Shown in pieces: positions 20,981 through 33,600 of a stretch of DNA of 64,000 nt. The notes under the pieces are model-generated. The model had not been told where the DNA came from and did not search any database. It was given only the letters and a program-made list of their open reading frames with translations. The stretch is from Cladorrhinum sp. PSN259. Taxonomy: Eukaryota; Ascomycota; Sordariomycetes; Sordariales; Podosporaceae. Each line of letters begins with the position of its first letter. The first letter of the stretch is position 1. The stretch covers positions 68,465 to 132,464 of the forward strand of contig MU867082.1 in the NCBI GenBank assembly GCA_033725935.1, given 5' to 3'. The position numbers and the translations under genes were made by a program.

Positions 20981-23900
20981 ATGGCGCCCCGATCCTCACG
21001 CCAGACTGCCAACGACAACGACGCGGCAATGCCTGATGCGCCTGAAGTCAACAATCAGGCCGCCGATGAGATGGTTAGCAAGTCTCTTTCCCCACCACCT
21101 TTCTCGTTTTCGCAAACGGGGAGGCCCACCTCAGGGGCACGCTTCACTAACTTGACCATCGCTTCTTCTAGGATGTCGATGAGACCCCAGACTATTCCGA
21201 CTCGGACACGAACCCAAATACCACAGCTAGCAGTGTTGCTGGCGACCCCGTAACGGATGGCCGCAAGAAGAGATCTGAGGCGAACCAATTGCGCCGCAGC
21301 ATATTCGGCAAGAAGCACGATAGGTTGGGAGAGTCAAAGGTTCGAGCGCGAAACCGTGAGCACTGGGATCTGTGTGGGCTGGCACTGACATTTACAACAG
21401 GAGGATGACACCATTCGCCGATTCCGCTACCTTCTCGGCTTGACAGACTTGTTTCGCCACTTTATCGAGCACAACCCAGACCCAAAGATCCGGGATATCA
21501 TGACCGAGATCGATCGCCAGAATGCCGAAGCAGCGTCAACGAAGAAGGGCAGCGGGCGTCAGGGCGGCGCTGCTAATGAGAGACGTCGCCGGACCGAAGC
21601 GGAGGAAGATGCAGAGCTTCTCAAAGACGAGAAGCACGGTGGTTCTGCCGAAACTGTCTTCCGCGAGTCGCCCGCTTTTATTCAAGGCACCATGAGGGAT
21701 TACCAGGTTGCCGGTCTAAACTGGCTCATATCTTTACACGAGAATGGTATCTCTGGAATCCTGGCCGATGAAATGGGTCTCGGAAAGACTCTCCAAACCA
21801 TCTCGTTCCTCGGATACCTGCGACACATCATGGATATCAAGGGCCCCCATCTTATCACAGTCCCCAAGTCGACTCTTGACAACTGGAAGAGAGAATTCGC
21901 CAGGTGGACCCCCGAGGTGAACGTTCTTGTCTTGCAGGGTGCCAAGGAAGAGCGCAACCAGCTCATTCAGGACCGATTGGTGGACGAGCAATTTGATGTC
22001 TGCATCACGAGTTACGAAATGATTCTCCGCGAGAAGGCCCATCTTCGCAAGTTCGCGTGGGAGTACATTATCATTGACGAAGCCCACCGCATCAAGAACG
22101 AAGAGTCATCGCTGGCGCAGGTTATCCGCATGTTCAACTCCCGAAATCGGCTCCTAATCACGGGTACTCCCCTTCAGAACAACCTTCACGAACTCTGGGC
22201 GCTTCTCAATTTCTTATTGCCTGACGTCTTTGGGGACTCCGAGGCTTTCGACTCATGGTTCTCAGGTCAAGACAAAGACCAGGACCAGGTTGTCCAGCAG
22301 CTCCACCGTGTTCTCCGACCTTTCTTGCTTCGTCGCGTCAAGAGTGATGTAGAGAAAAGTCTTCTTCCCAAGCAGGAGGTCAATGTCTACATTGGCATGG
22401 CGGAGATGCAGGTCAAGTGGTACAAGAAGATTCTTGAGAAGGATATCGACGCCGTCAACGGAGCCGGCGGCAAGCGCGAATCCAAGACGCGCCTCCTCAA
22501 CATCGTCATGCAGCTTCGCAAGTGCTGCAACCACCCCTACCTTTTCGAGGGTGCTGAGCCTGGCCCGCCTTATACTACCGATGAGCACCTGGTGTACAAC
22601 TCTGGAAAGATGCTTGTCCTCGATAAGTTGCTCAAGAGGATGCATAAGCAGGGCAGCCGTGTTCTCATCTTCTCCCAGATGAGTCGTCTGCTTGATATTC
22701 TGGAGGATTATTGTGTGTTCCGCAAATACCAGTACTGCCGCATTGACGGTGGAACTGCCCACGAGGACCGTATCGCGGCTATCGACGAGTACAATAAGCC
22801 TGGCTCTGAGAAGTTCATCTTCTTGCTCACAACAAGAGCCGGTGGCCTCGGGATTAACTTGACAACCGCCGATATCGTCATTCTCTACGACAGCGATTGG
22901 AACCCTCAAGCCGATTTGCAGGCCATGGATCGCGCACATCGTATTGGTCAGACCAAGCAGGTTGTTGTATATCGGTTCGTGACTGATAATGCCATCGAAG
23001 AAAAGGTACTGGAGCGTGCCGCCCAGAAGTTGCGCCTCGATCAGCTGGTCATCCAACAAGGCCGCGCTCAGGCCGCCGCGAAAGCTGCAGCAAATAAGGA
23101 TGAGCTTTTATCCATGATTCAGCACGGCGCAGGGAAGGTCTTCGAGACCAAGGGTGCCTTTGGGGAGCTCGCTGAGAAGGGTGGTGAGCTCGATGATGAT
23201 GATATCGACGCCATCTTGGCCAGCGGTGAGGATCGTACTAAGCTGCTTAACGCCAAGTATGAGAAGCTTGGTCTTGATGATCTGCAAAAGTTCACCTCGG
23301 AGTCAGCCTACGAGTGGAACGGCGAAGACTTTGCCGCGCGCAAGAAGGACATCAACATCAGCTGGATCAACCCTGCGAAGCGTGAACGCAAGGAGCAAGT
23401 GTATTCGATCGACAAGTACTACAAGCAGGCATTGCACACGGGCGGGCGAACTGCTGATCCTAAGCCCAAGGCACCTCGTGCTCCTAAGCAAGTCCCAGTA
23501 CACGACTACCAGTTCTATCCGCCCAGGTTGCGGGATCTTCAGGATAGAGAAACCGCCTACTACCGCAAAGAGATTGGCTACAAGGTTCCTCTTCCAGAGG
23601 GTGATGATGAGAACCTCTCAGAACGTGAGGCGGAGAGAGCACTTGACCAGCAGGAGATTGACAATGCCACTCCTCTGACAGAGGAAGAGCAGGAGGAGAA
23701 GCAAAAGCTGGCTCAGCAAGGATTCGGCGAGTGGAACAGGAGAGACTTCCAACAATTCATCAATGGCTCGGGCCGCTACGGTCGTCACAACTACGAGGAG
23801 ATTGCTCTGGAAGTCGACAACAAGACTCCGGCGGAAATCAAGGCGTACGCCAAGGTTTTTTGGCAGAGGTATACCGAGATTGCTGATTACAACAAGTATA

Positions 23901-24571
23901 TCAGAGTGATCGAGGATGGTGAGGAACGCATGCGCAAGATAGAGCACCAGCGCAAGATGCTTCGCAAGAAGATGCAACAGTACCGTGTTCCTCTGCAGCA
24001 GCTCAAGATTAACTATTCAGTTTCTACTACTAACAAGAAGGTCTACACCGAGGAGGAAGACAGGTTCCTGCTTGTTTTGCTGGACAAGTTTGGGGTCGAT
24101 TCGGAGGGTATCTATGAGAAGATCCGTGATGAGATCCGTGAGAGCCCGCTCTTCCGGTTTGACTGGTTCTTTTTAAGCCGGACGCCTACTGAGCTCAGCC
24201 GTCGGTGCAATACTCTGCTCACCACAGTTGTGAAGGAGTTTGAGGATGTCAACACCACCAAGACCAACGGTGTGAACGGCAAGCTGAAGAGGGAGGTGGA
24301 TGATGACGAGAATGACGAGGACAGCATTCTGGGTATGGCGCCTGCCAAGAAAAAGACGAAGGCCAACGGGGTCAAGGTTTGTTTACACTTGCAATACTCT
24401 CCATTGCGGGGCATTGACTAATATGATACATAGAACAAGGCACTTGACAATGTCAAGTCAGTCAACGGCAGCAAGGCAAACTCGACGTCTCCATCACGGG
24501 CGTCCAGTGTTGCTTCTAATGCTTCCAATGCACCAGCAACCAAGACCAAGACCAAGGGAAAGAAGAAATAA
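20981..24571 (+). CDS. ISWI-type chromatin-remodelling ATPase
   Basis: Exons 20981-21073, 21172-21339, 21401-24376 and 24434-24571 join in frame to 1124 residues. The protein slides and spaces nucleosomes in the nucleus using ATP. In order: an acidic N-terminus with an AutoN-like basic stretch, a SNF2 ATPase core with Walker A DEMGLGKTLQT (about 210-220) and box II DEAH (about 313), helicase motifs V and VI (TRAGGLGINL, then DRAHRIGQ), and the HAND-SANT-SLIDE module typical of ISWI (HAND about 700-760, SANT near 863-915, SLIDE about 967-1034). The last exon adds a Ser/Ala/Lys-rich tail ending TKGKKK. The donor of intron 1 (GTTAGC) is non-standard, but both sides keep phase and continue an acidic stretch. 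Filamentous ascomycetes usually have one ISWI with these features. Confidence 0.96.
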
Positions 24572-25899
24572 ATGGCAGGTAGTCAAAATCGTGTAAAGGG
24601 CTATAAGGGTAAAAGCCGAGGGTTATTTCAATAGAAGGGTGGGTAAACATTTGGGATGGGGTGGGAAAGAAGAGGTGTTTTGGGTTTGGTGATTGTTTTA
24701 TTTTATAATACTCTGTGATGGTCTTTGCAAAAAAAAAAAAAAAAAGAAGAAAAAACTGTAAAAGTATACTTTTGTCTGTAAGCGCGACTCGTTGATCACT
24801 TTATTGATTTCAAACTGTCATATCCACAGCCGGGAGAAGGTGGTTTAGCAGAGACGAACGGGACGTCAGTTACGACGAGTTTACGGGCGGGCGGGATTTG
24901 CCTGTTTTTGCTACATGAAGTGGGGGGAAGAAATCGGTACTTTATCTATGTATATGCTTTAGAGTGCGTGCTTCCTTCATGTGTTGGGACGACTGAGGTG
25001 TGAACTCAAAAGGTAAAAGTAGTGGGGTGCTTTTGCTGGTGACACATGGAAAGTTGGTCTTGGCATCAAGCCACCTTTCGCTCTCACTATGCTTTTGATC
25101 GCATCCTTCTTGATCCTTTCAATGCTTCAGACCCGTTGCGTTGTTGAGCTCTGATGAGCATCTTTACTTGAAATATTGTGAAGTTTCCCTCATAGTTTGA
25201 CGAACAGGATATAATTCGTTCTCAAGTCTTGCACCAAGAAACCTTGAAGGCTTGGTTTGAATAAGAACACAGTGTGCTTTGATATGTCTGTTGAGTTGTG
25301 CCCCCACGTCATTTATTTTTGTCTGGCATCAACCTCAGCTCTCATACCTACCTACTTCCTTCACCACTTGGGCGGATATGTCAATTAATGCCACCAACCC
25401 AGACTCGGTATTCCATGACATAGACAAATTACCAAAATGCTCGTATAAAAGGTAGTGCACTCCATACCAATCCGACGCCCAGTCATTGCTTTTTGCGAAG
25501 GCCCTGCCCTGGCACACGGTGTTCACAACGGTGTATTAGATAGATCCATAGTACATGTACCGTACCAGATGGAGGTGCATTACCTCTGGAGCTTTGGATG
25601 GGTTATAATATCCGGTTCCCTTCGCTCTTTTTTCCCTGCGCCCTGTGCCATCTCTTTTTATATCTTCAGGGCCATACCACCGGTGATTCCAAACCTGACG
25701 TTGTCATTGAGCTGATTTTCTTCGAACCTCTCTGAACATCCAATCCCGGCAAACACCAGGATTCAGACCTGCAGAAGTGGAATCTCCACTACTGAGCCAG
25801 TCTGACACATTCCCAGGGACCCTCAACAGTGTGTGGCATTACACTGCAGAAAACTCACCAGCCACACGTCGAGAAAACTTGTATCAGTCAGGAGGAACA
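24572..25899. other. 3' flank of the ISWI gene and promoter/leader of C1-THF synthase
   Basis: No gene supported. There is a poly-A tract near 24728-24746 in the ISWI 3' flank, then about 1.1 kb of ordinary composition. Several short upstream ATGs are possible in the leader of the next gene. Confidence 0.45.
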
Positions 25900-28800
25900 A
25901 TGACGCTTTCACGTCTCGTCCTAATCCAGAAGGTGCCGACGGCCCTGGGTTCTCGGTCGAGTCCACAGTTTCGCCGGCTGGCCAGGTCCAACAGCATCAG
26001 CAGCATCACCATCAAAAGTCTTCACAGCTTAACGGTATCAAGAACCTTGTCTCAAAAGTTAATAGTGGACGAGTCAGGGGAGATCCTCGCAGCGCACAGC
26101 AGGTCTGCAGTCGGCGAGTCGCATGAGGGAGAGTCCGAGTCTCGGCGGAGCTCCTCGGTTGACACCAATCACTCCGCTGCCCCGCGTTCGCTGCCCCGCC
26201 AAAGACCCTCGGCCTTCACCAGTCACAGCAGCAGCAGCAGCGTTATCAGTCATAGTGTTAGCAGCAGAGGCAGGGGAGGCAACTTCACCACCGCTCTTTT
26301 GCTTCCTGCAACAACAACATCATCACAGCCTCGCATTTGCAGAGCCTTTTCCAGCTCGGCATCAGTAGCAATGGCCGCCGAAAAGATTGACGGAACGGCA
26401 GTTGCCAAGAAGGTGCGCGACCAGCTCAAGGCCAATATTGCCGAAAAGAAGAACATCAACCCACGCTTTCAACCGTGCCTCAAGATTATCCAAGGTGTGT
26501 GCTTTGTTGCATCCCGCCAGCCATGATCGGTTTTTCCAATATTGTGACTAACCATCAACCAACGCCTTGTAGTGGGAGACAGATCCGACTCCTGTAAGCT
26601 GACCTATCTATTTCCGTACCCCCGCGCCCAGGCCCGCAGAACACTGACATTGGGAACCCCTGACCAGCCACTTATGTGCGCATGAAGCTCAAGGCCGCCG
26701 AAGAGGTAAGCAAAAGCTATGTCGTAATGTCTGTGACAATCTGTTGACCCGTATATATGTTCGCCCTTTTAGTGCGGTATTGCCTGTGAGCTCATCAAGT
26801 TCGATGAATCTGCTACCGAGGCTGAGCTTATTGCTCGTGTCCATGCGCTGAACAGTGACCCGTCTGTTCACGGCATTATCGTCCAGCTCCCCCTTCCCAA
26901 GCATGTCTCTGAGTATGCCGTCACATCCATCGTGTCCAGCGAGAAGGATGTGGATGGCTTCGACACCCATAACATTGGCGAGCTTGCCAAGCGTGGTGGT
27001 CACCCATATTTCGTCCCTTGCACCCCCAAGGGTGTCATGGTGCTCCTCGAGGAAGCCGGTGTTGAGCTCAAGGGTAAGAATGCCGTGGTGGTTGGCAGAA
27101 GTGACATCGTCGGTAGCCCCGTCAGCTATCTCCTCAAGAACGCTGATGCCACCGTCACCGTGTGCCATTCCAAGACTCAGAACCTTGAGCTCTTCCTGAA
27201 AAACGCCGACGTCGTCGTCGTTGCCATTGGGCAGCCAGGATTCATCAGGGGCGAGCAGCTCAAGCCGGGTGCTGTGGTTATCGACGTTGGCACCAACTAC
27301 ATTCCCGACGCTACCAAGAAGTCAGGAGTACGCCTTGTCGGTGATGTCGACTTTGAATCCGCTTCGCAGGTGGCTTCCAAGATCACTCCTGTCCCCGGAG
27401 GCGTCGGTCCCATGACCGTTGCTATGCTTCTCAGCAACGTCGTTGATGCTGCAGTACAGTCTTTCGATGCTGAGAAACAGCGACACAGCATCCCTCTCAC
27501 TCTGAAGCTCTTGGACCCGGTTCCCTCTGATATTGCTATTTCCCGTGCGCAGGCGCCAAAGCACGTTACTCAAATTGCCAAGGAGATTGGTATCTCGCCA
27601 TCTGAACTCGAGCCTTATGGCGCCTACAAGGCCAAGATCGACCTAAGCCTCCTCAAGCGTCTCGGTCACCGCAGGAACGGTAAATATGTCGTCGTCACAG
27701 GTATCACCCCCACTCCCTTGGGCGAGGGCAAGTCGACCACTACCATGGGTCTTGCTCAGGCATTGGGCGCTCATGTAGGCCGTCTTACATTTGCCAATGT
27801 TCGTCAGCCCAGTCAAGGCCCGACATTCGGTATCAAGGGTGGCGCCGCTGGTGGTGGTTACAGCCAGGTCATTCCTATGGACGAGTTCAACATGCATCTG
27901 ACTGGTGATATCCACGCCATTACCGCTGCAAACAACCTGTTGGCTGCCGCTATCGACACCCGCATGTTTCATGAAAGCACCCAGAAGGACGCTGCTCTTT
28001 ATAGGCGTCTGGTTCCGGTCAAGAATGGCAAGAGGCAGTTCGCGCCCGTCATGTTCCGTCGTCTGAAGAAGCTTGGAATTGACAAGACTGACCCCAACGA
28101 GCTCACAGAGGAGGAAATCAGCCGGTTTGCTCGTCTTGATATCGACCCCGAGACCATCACATGGAGACGCGTTCTCGACGTAAATGACAGGCACCTCCGC
28201 GGCATTGTCATTGGCAATGCTGCCACTGAGAAGGGCCACAGCCGCGAGACCGGGTTCGATATCTCCGTAGCCAGCGAGTGTATGGCTATCCTTGCCTTGA
28301 GCACCGATTTGGCCGACATGCGTGAGCGTCTTGGTCGCATGGTGGTTGCTAGCTCCAAGAGCGGCGAGCCCGTTACCTGCGATGATCTTGGTGCTGGTGG
28401 TGCCCTTACCGCCCTGATGAAGGACGCCATCAAGCCGAATCTGATGCAGAGCTTGGAGGGCACGCCCGTGTTTGTCCACGCTGGTCCCTTTGCCAACATT
28501 AGCATCGGCAACAGCTCAATTCTGGCCGACAAGATGGCGCTCAAGCTTGCGGGTACCGAACATGATGAGGACCCTGTCACCAAGAGCGGCTTTGTTGTTA
28601 CCGAGGCTGGCTTCGATTTTACCATGGGTGGTGAGCGTTTCTTCAACATCAAGTGCCGTACCTCCGGACTTGTACCCGACGTCGTCATCGTGGTTGCCAC
28701 CATTCGTGCCCTCAAGGTTCACGGTGGTGGCCCTCCCATCTCTCCCGGCGCTCCTCTGAACCATGTTTACACGGAGGAGAATGTTGAGATCCTCCGCAAG

Positions 28801-29409
28801 GGTTGCGTCAACCTTGCCAAACATGTTGCCAACGCTAAATCGTATGGCGTCACTGTTGTGGTCGCCATCAACAAGTTCTCGACCGACACCCAGGCTGAGA
28901 TTGATGTCGTCCGCGAGGAGGCTATCAAAGCTGGCGCTGAGGATGCTGTCCTTGCCAACCACTGGGCTGAGGGTGGTAAGGGTGCCGTTGACCTAGCCAA
29001 CGCTGTCATTGCTGCTTCTGAGAAGCCCAAGGACTTTAAGTTTCTTTACAGCCTCGAGGGTACCGTGCAGGAGCGCATCGAGAAGATTGCTCGTGAGATG
29101 TACGGTGCCGCTGAGGTTGAGTTCACAGAGCTCGCCCAGAAGAAGGTCGATACCTACACCCGCCAGGGCTTTGGAAATCTTCCAATCTGCATTGCCAAGA
29201 CCCAGTACTCTCTCAGCCATGACCCTGACCTCAAGGGTGCCCCAACCGGCTTCACCGTCCCTATCAGGGATGTTCGCATGGCTGCTGGTGCTGGTTATCT
29301 TTATGCTCTGGCTGCTGATATCCAGACCATTCCCGGTCTCCCTACTGCACCGGGTTATCTCAATGTCGATGTCGACCTCGAGACTGGAGAGATTGATGGC
29401 TTGTTCTAA
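25900..29409 (+). CDS. C1-tetrahydrofolate synthase (trifunctional), mitochondrial precursor with internal cytosolic-type start
   Basis: Exons 25900-26494, 26573-26593, 26668-26705 and 26773-29409 join in frame to 1096 residues. The protein interconverts one-carbon units on tetrahydrofolate: methylene-THF dehydrogenase, methenyl-THF cyclohydrolase and ATP-dependent formyl-THF synthetase. The dehydrogenase/cyclohydrolase domain starts near residue 160 with the catalytic pair Y208 and K212 (YVRMKLKAAEE), the GRSDIVGSPVSYLL motif and PGGVGPMTVAML. The synthetase domain begins near 510, with the P-loop TPLGEGKST near 533. Residues 1-157 form a basic, Ser/Thr-rich presequence ending RAFSSSASVAM, where a mitochondrial processing octapeptide is expected. 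The ATG at 26371 (AAEKIDGTAVAKK) starts right after it and would give 939 residues, the normal cytosolic length. The 21-nt and 38-nt exons are unusually small. Confidence 0.95.
26371..26373 (+). promoter_or_regulatory. candidate internal translation start for the cytosolic isoform
   Basis: The ATG is in a strong context (AGCAATGGCC) and lies exactly at the boundary between the presequence and the conserved enzyme. Initiation here would remove 157 residues and leave a normal-length cytosolic enzyme. It could be used by leaky scanning or a shorter transcript. Confidence 0.5.
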
Positions 29410-30347
29410 AAGAAATTTGGCTTGTTGTTGTGTATTATTCAATATTGGTTTAAAAAACTGGCGTTTCAAAGCATTGCGGAAAGAGGGGAGGAGTCGGGAG
29501 GTGCATTTTATGATCAACTCAAAATCTTTTCGGAAGAATGCACATCCATATACCATTTGAAGAGCGACGTGTTTTAACACACGGCGCTACGGGGATATTT
29601 ACATCCGTTAAATAAACTCCCAACAAACATACACGGAGGAAATGAGGATATAGAAAAGGCAGAGAACTAGATATAGAGGAGGCACGTTTTGTGGAGCCTC
29701 GAATACAATATCCTCAACATTCATGATGCTTGTGCTCTCTGTGTTTCCTCGCTTTTCATCAAGCCAATGTACATTGATGGCTAAGAGGTTCGTGATATTG
29801 TCTGTGGATGGACTTGTGTAGTTCTTGCCTCCATGGTGACTGCCAGGAGCATCTCGAGTAAGCTACCCTCATCCTTACATTGCTCGTGCTCTCGTCTTGC
29901 GTCCTCATATCCTGCTTCTGCGAGACAGATCCAAGACTTTATATAGTTCGAATGAGTTATATTTACTGTTGTGCTGTGACACACGAACTTGACCATATTC
30001 GAACTTCAAAAAACCGAACGAACTCGAAAAGAACTCCCAACGCTCAATTGGTGGACAAACAAGATCTAAGCAGGATATTAGGAGGCTATCAACAGTCAAA
30101 GCCACCCCCCACCGACGGGGCTTAGATTTAGTTGATGAGTAAGAGCATTTCCGCCAGAGACATTTGACAGCGGAAAGGTCCAACAGACAGACAGACAGCG
30201 GAATAGTTTCCGAGACCATGTTTGTTAGAGGCCCAAATTTTTTTTAAAAAAAATGTAACCCTCCTCAAAAAAAAAAAAGAACTCGGGAGTAAAACTGAGT
30301 AAGGTACCCGATATTGAAGATCTCTTTTGTGTGTGTGTGTGTTTTAA

Positions 30348-30382
30348 GAGTCGTAAAAATTTTTTTTAAAAAAAAGCGACTC
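30348..30382. repeat. 35-nt near-perfect palindrome with A/T core
   Basis: GAGTCG on the left and CGACTC on the right flank an A/T core (AAAAATTTTTTTTAAAAAAAA), so the whole segment can form a hairpin or cruciform. A related T8A8 core lies 120 nt upstream at about 30236-30254. A short GT run borders it. Confidence 0.8.
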
Positions 30383-30546
30383 AGCCCTTTTGTACATAGA
30401 TACTGTGCAGTAAGTACCTTTGCAGAAACTTTGAAATATACCTGATTCTACCTCACCTTAAAAATAAAAGTTTTTTTCTTCTTGATTCTAAATATTTATC
30501 AAACTATCAAGGGTTGTTGTTGGTCCATCTTTAAAACATTTGTTAT

Positions 30547-30547
<1 letters not shown>

Positions 30548-30583
<36 letters not shown>

Positions 30584-30624
30584 ACACACATACACACACA
30601 CATACACACACACACACACACACA
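30548..30624. repeat. CA/GT microsatellite with periodic CATA interruptions
   Basis: About 77 nt of CA dinucleotides are broken by TACA at intervals of about 12 nt, so a higher-order repeat is present. Confidence 0.95.
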
Positions 30625-33600
30625 AACAAAATGAACGACAGAAACAGGAGAAATTATCATTGGCACGCTCTTATAACTAATCCTGCTGATCATCTTTTTG
30701 AGCTTTTAGGGTGTAGTAACACTCATTACACACACCAACCACTAGACTATGTACATACCTCGCAGCCAACCCATTTTTTCTGACGAGAGAACCTGTGCCC
30801 CGACTTGAAGACATAATTTTGACATATGCTACGAGTTTTGTTTCATGTCAAGACCATTTCTTTTTTTCTTTTTTTTCCTTCCTTCCTCAAGTGGTATAAT
30901 AGATGAAAAAAGGAAAAAAGGGGGAGGGGGAAAAGATCTTTTTACTGTAGGTTCAGATGTTGAAAAAAGAGCCAGAAAAACTGCCACAACCATGCATACC
31001 CGCCGTATTACAGCTACATACGATACACGACATGAACGGGAACCTACATTCTTGTGTGCCTTTTTTTCTGGCTGCTTACTTGTACATTTCGTTTGTGACA
31101 CACAAGGCGAGGATCTCTGTATATCGATTTTTCGGTGCTTTTTTCAAGAGGGTTGTCAGCATACACATGGCCCAAAAGAAAGAGATTACGTTTGGGGGAG
31201 GGGGGGGTAGGCCGGTTGTGTGATGCCAGCGCTGAGCCCAAATTGGAGCTGGTAAATTGAGTATATGCAGCTCAACTAAGGGGATGTTGGGAGGTCACGG
31301 TGGTGTGAGATGGGCCCTCCGGAAATGGTCACGACCCAAAGTCGGAGAGCCCGGAATCTAGTCTGTGTAATAGGAGCGACTAGACAAAAAGGAGAGTGCC
31401 AAATGGGATAAGGGATACCTCTGTTGTGGGGTCCATTCAATCATACCAAATCGAGAATGAGCGTCCAGAGTTGACCCTGTGTAATGAGTGCGTCTCAGGT
31501 ATTGCCCAAGTTTGGTAAATAAAAAGGGGATAGATCATGGCGAGTGAGATGCGTTTGCGTGGGCCGAATCTGGGGTCGACACAATTATGTGGCGTTTTTT
31601 GTGGTATGGGTGAATCGTGTGCCCCTGACACTTTTCACTGTTGCATTCATACCCGGCTTTAACTCGATCCTGGGAACTTTCCCTCCGTCTTGGATCGCTG
31701 ATACGTAGCGAACCCCGGAGACCAAAGTCTGCCTAACCAGATCGCGGTCTCATCACAATAGCAGCCTCGTTATTAACTGACCATACAAGCACGCGAATCG
31801 AGGCAGACATTCGTCATCCATTGATTCATCTCCTGCCCCTTTTCAAGAACTACACACACGAGCTCTATATTGCAACTTAGTAATGGCAGACAATATCCCG
31901 GCAAAGCAGGGACATACGATTGGCTAAACAAATCAGGTCGCGGCCAGGGATTTTCAGTTCCAAAGCGGCCAAACGAACCGGTCTCCACGCACTAAATGAT
32001 CTGAGAGGTCCTGGGTGGGAGATTGATACGACGCCGTGATGGCCTCTGAACGAAGCTTCATTGGTCACAGGGTTGATTGAGATCCAATATAGGGTTGCGT
32101 GTGATGAGGCGTCCAGTGGCGTTGACCTCCGTTGTACGACCCGTTCACACCATTTCGGGCCCGTGATGATACCCACCGCCGTTGAGGTTTATCGAGGGTC
32201 CTAGGAAGCAAGCAAGGAGGGTGATATCGGGACAAACGTCCGGATCATTCCCTCCCGTTCCCGTCCGCCGGACCCCAAGGCAACCTCGATATCAGCTTCT
32301 CCAATTTGCCTCGCCAGGCGATCTTGGAGACGAACCCCCAAGAAGGCTACAGGGCCCGGCGGTCGGGATTCAACTAAAGCGTTCTTTTAGGGTCAATTAG
32401 GCCAATCGAGAACCTGATTGGCTGGCGGTAGCCAAATGGGAAATGAGACGAAACATCTTTGATGGAGTTGTCACACGCATCTTCGGCGTGGCAAGCCAAG
32501 ACAGACACTCGTCCTCTTGCGCCTTCCTCCCCCTTGCAGAGTCTGGCTTCCACAGTATGAAACTGGGGAAGGGAAGAAGAAGAGGGCTGAAAGGTGGGGG
32601 TTGTACGGTACATTGCGGCGGCACTCTGTGGGGACTTTTGGGGCCTTGGGGGCTTGTCTCGAGTTCGTACAGTTCGCGCGGCAAAGACAGAGATGCGCGG
32701 CACTTGAAGTGGCCTGTTCATCGTCAACTGACTTTGGAGGACAAAGCTTGAACGGAGTGATGGTGGTTGGAGACCGAGGTGGTCCGGCCTCTTGCCGGGT
32801 CTAGTTACCGAGCGAGGTTATCTAGCCTCTGGGTCCGAGGCTATTGCTCGATTGTCAGGCATTGACCTCATCTACAAGGGTTAAACAAGAACATGAACAA
32901 AATGTCTCGCTACCTGGGCGGCCGGATAATGGTGAAGTCGGTTCGGGTCCGAAGATGTCTTGCGGGAAATTCGGAGTCTTTGCCACTTGGGCACCTGCCA
33001 CCTTGGGAAGAAACATTTGGAAAACATCAGCTCAGAGTCTGAAACAGTTTCAGATGGCTGGGGAACAGTATGAGCTGGAATAATCAGTAGAAAAATTTCG
33101 ATCTTCTGTATGCGGTCCTGAGGCGTTGCTAAAGCTGGCGATGAGTAAGCTTCTTCTCTGGTGGTGCATGCTGCATCGGCTGGCATGTCCAACGTGAGCC
33201 AGGCAGCACCGAAGGGGGAAGAGGGGGCTGTGCGGGGGTTGGTTGAAGCAAGCCGTTGATTATTATGGGACCGTCTATTTCCACCACTCGAAATGAACAG
33301 AATTCGGCAAGTGTCAAAAAACATGTTTGGTCTTCTCCTCCAAGACCAGCCCGGGACGTCCCGTAAACGACTCTGGGGGGTCGCCGAGATGAACAAGAAC
33401 CTGGACCAGTTGCGATTATTACGGTGAAGATGCAATGTATTTTGAGATGTCGCTGAAGCCTACTCCGAAACTGCCTGATAGAGAATGCGACGGGTGATCA
33501 AGAAGATTTAGATTCAGATTTAGAATAGAAGATGCAGCACAGCCCGATGCTGGATGAAGAAAACGACAGAGGTGTACGGCAGCTAGCTGTTCGGGGCGAA

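Noticed and set aside
22262..23059. Antisense open frame opposite the ISWI ATPase core
   Set aside because: It mirrors a conserved coding exon with strong codon bias; no protein features of its own.
27643..28479. Antisense open frames opposite the formyl-THF synthetase domain
   Set aside because: Shadow of a long conserved exon; the sense frame contains the family signatures.
30548..30624. CRISPR-like or satellite array
   Set aside because: It is a simple CA microsatellite without unique spacers.
32881..33435. 184-codon minus-strand open frame in the gene-poor region
   Set aside because: Starts at TTG, composition not protein-like, no recognisable motif.
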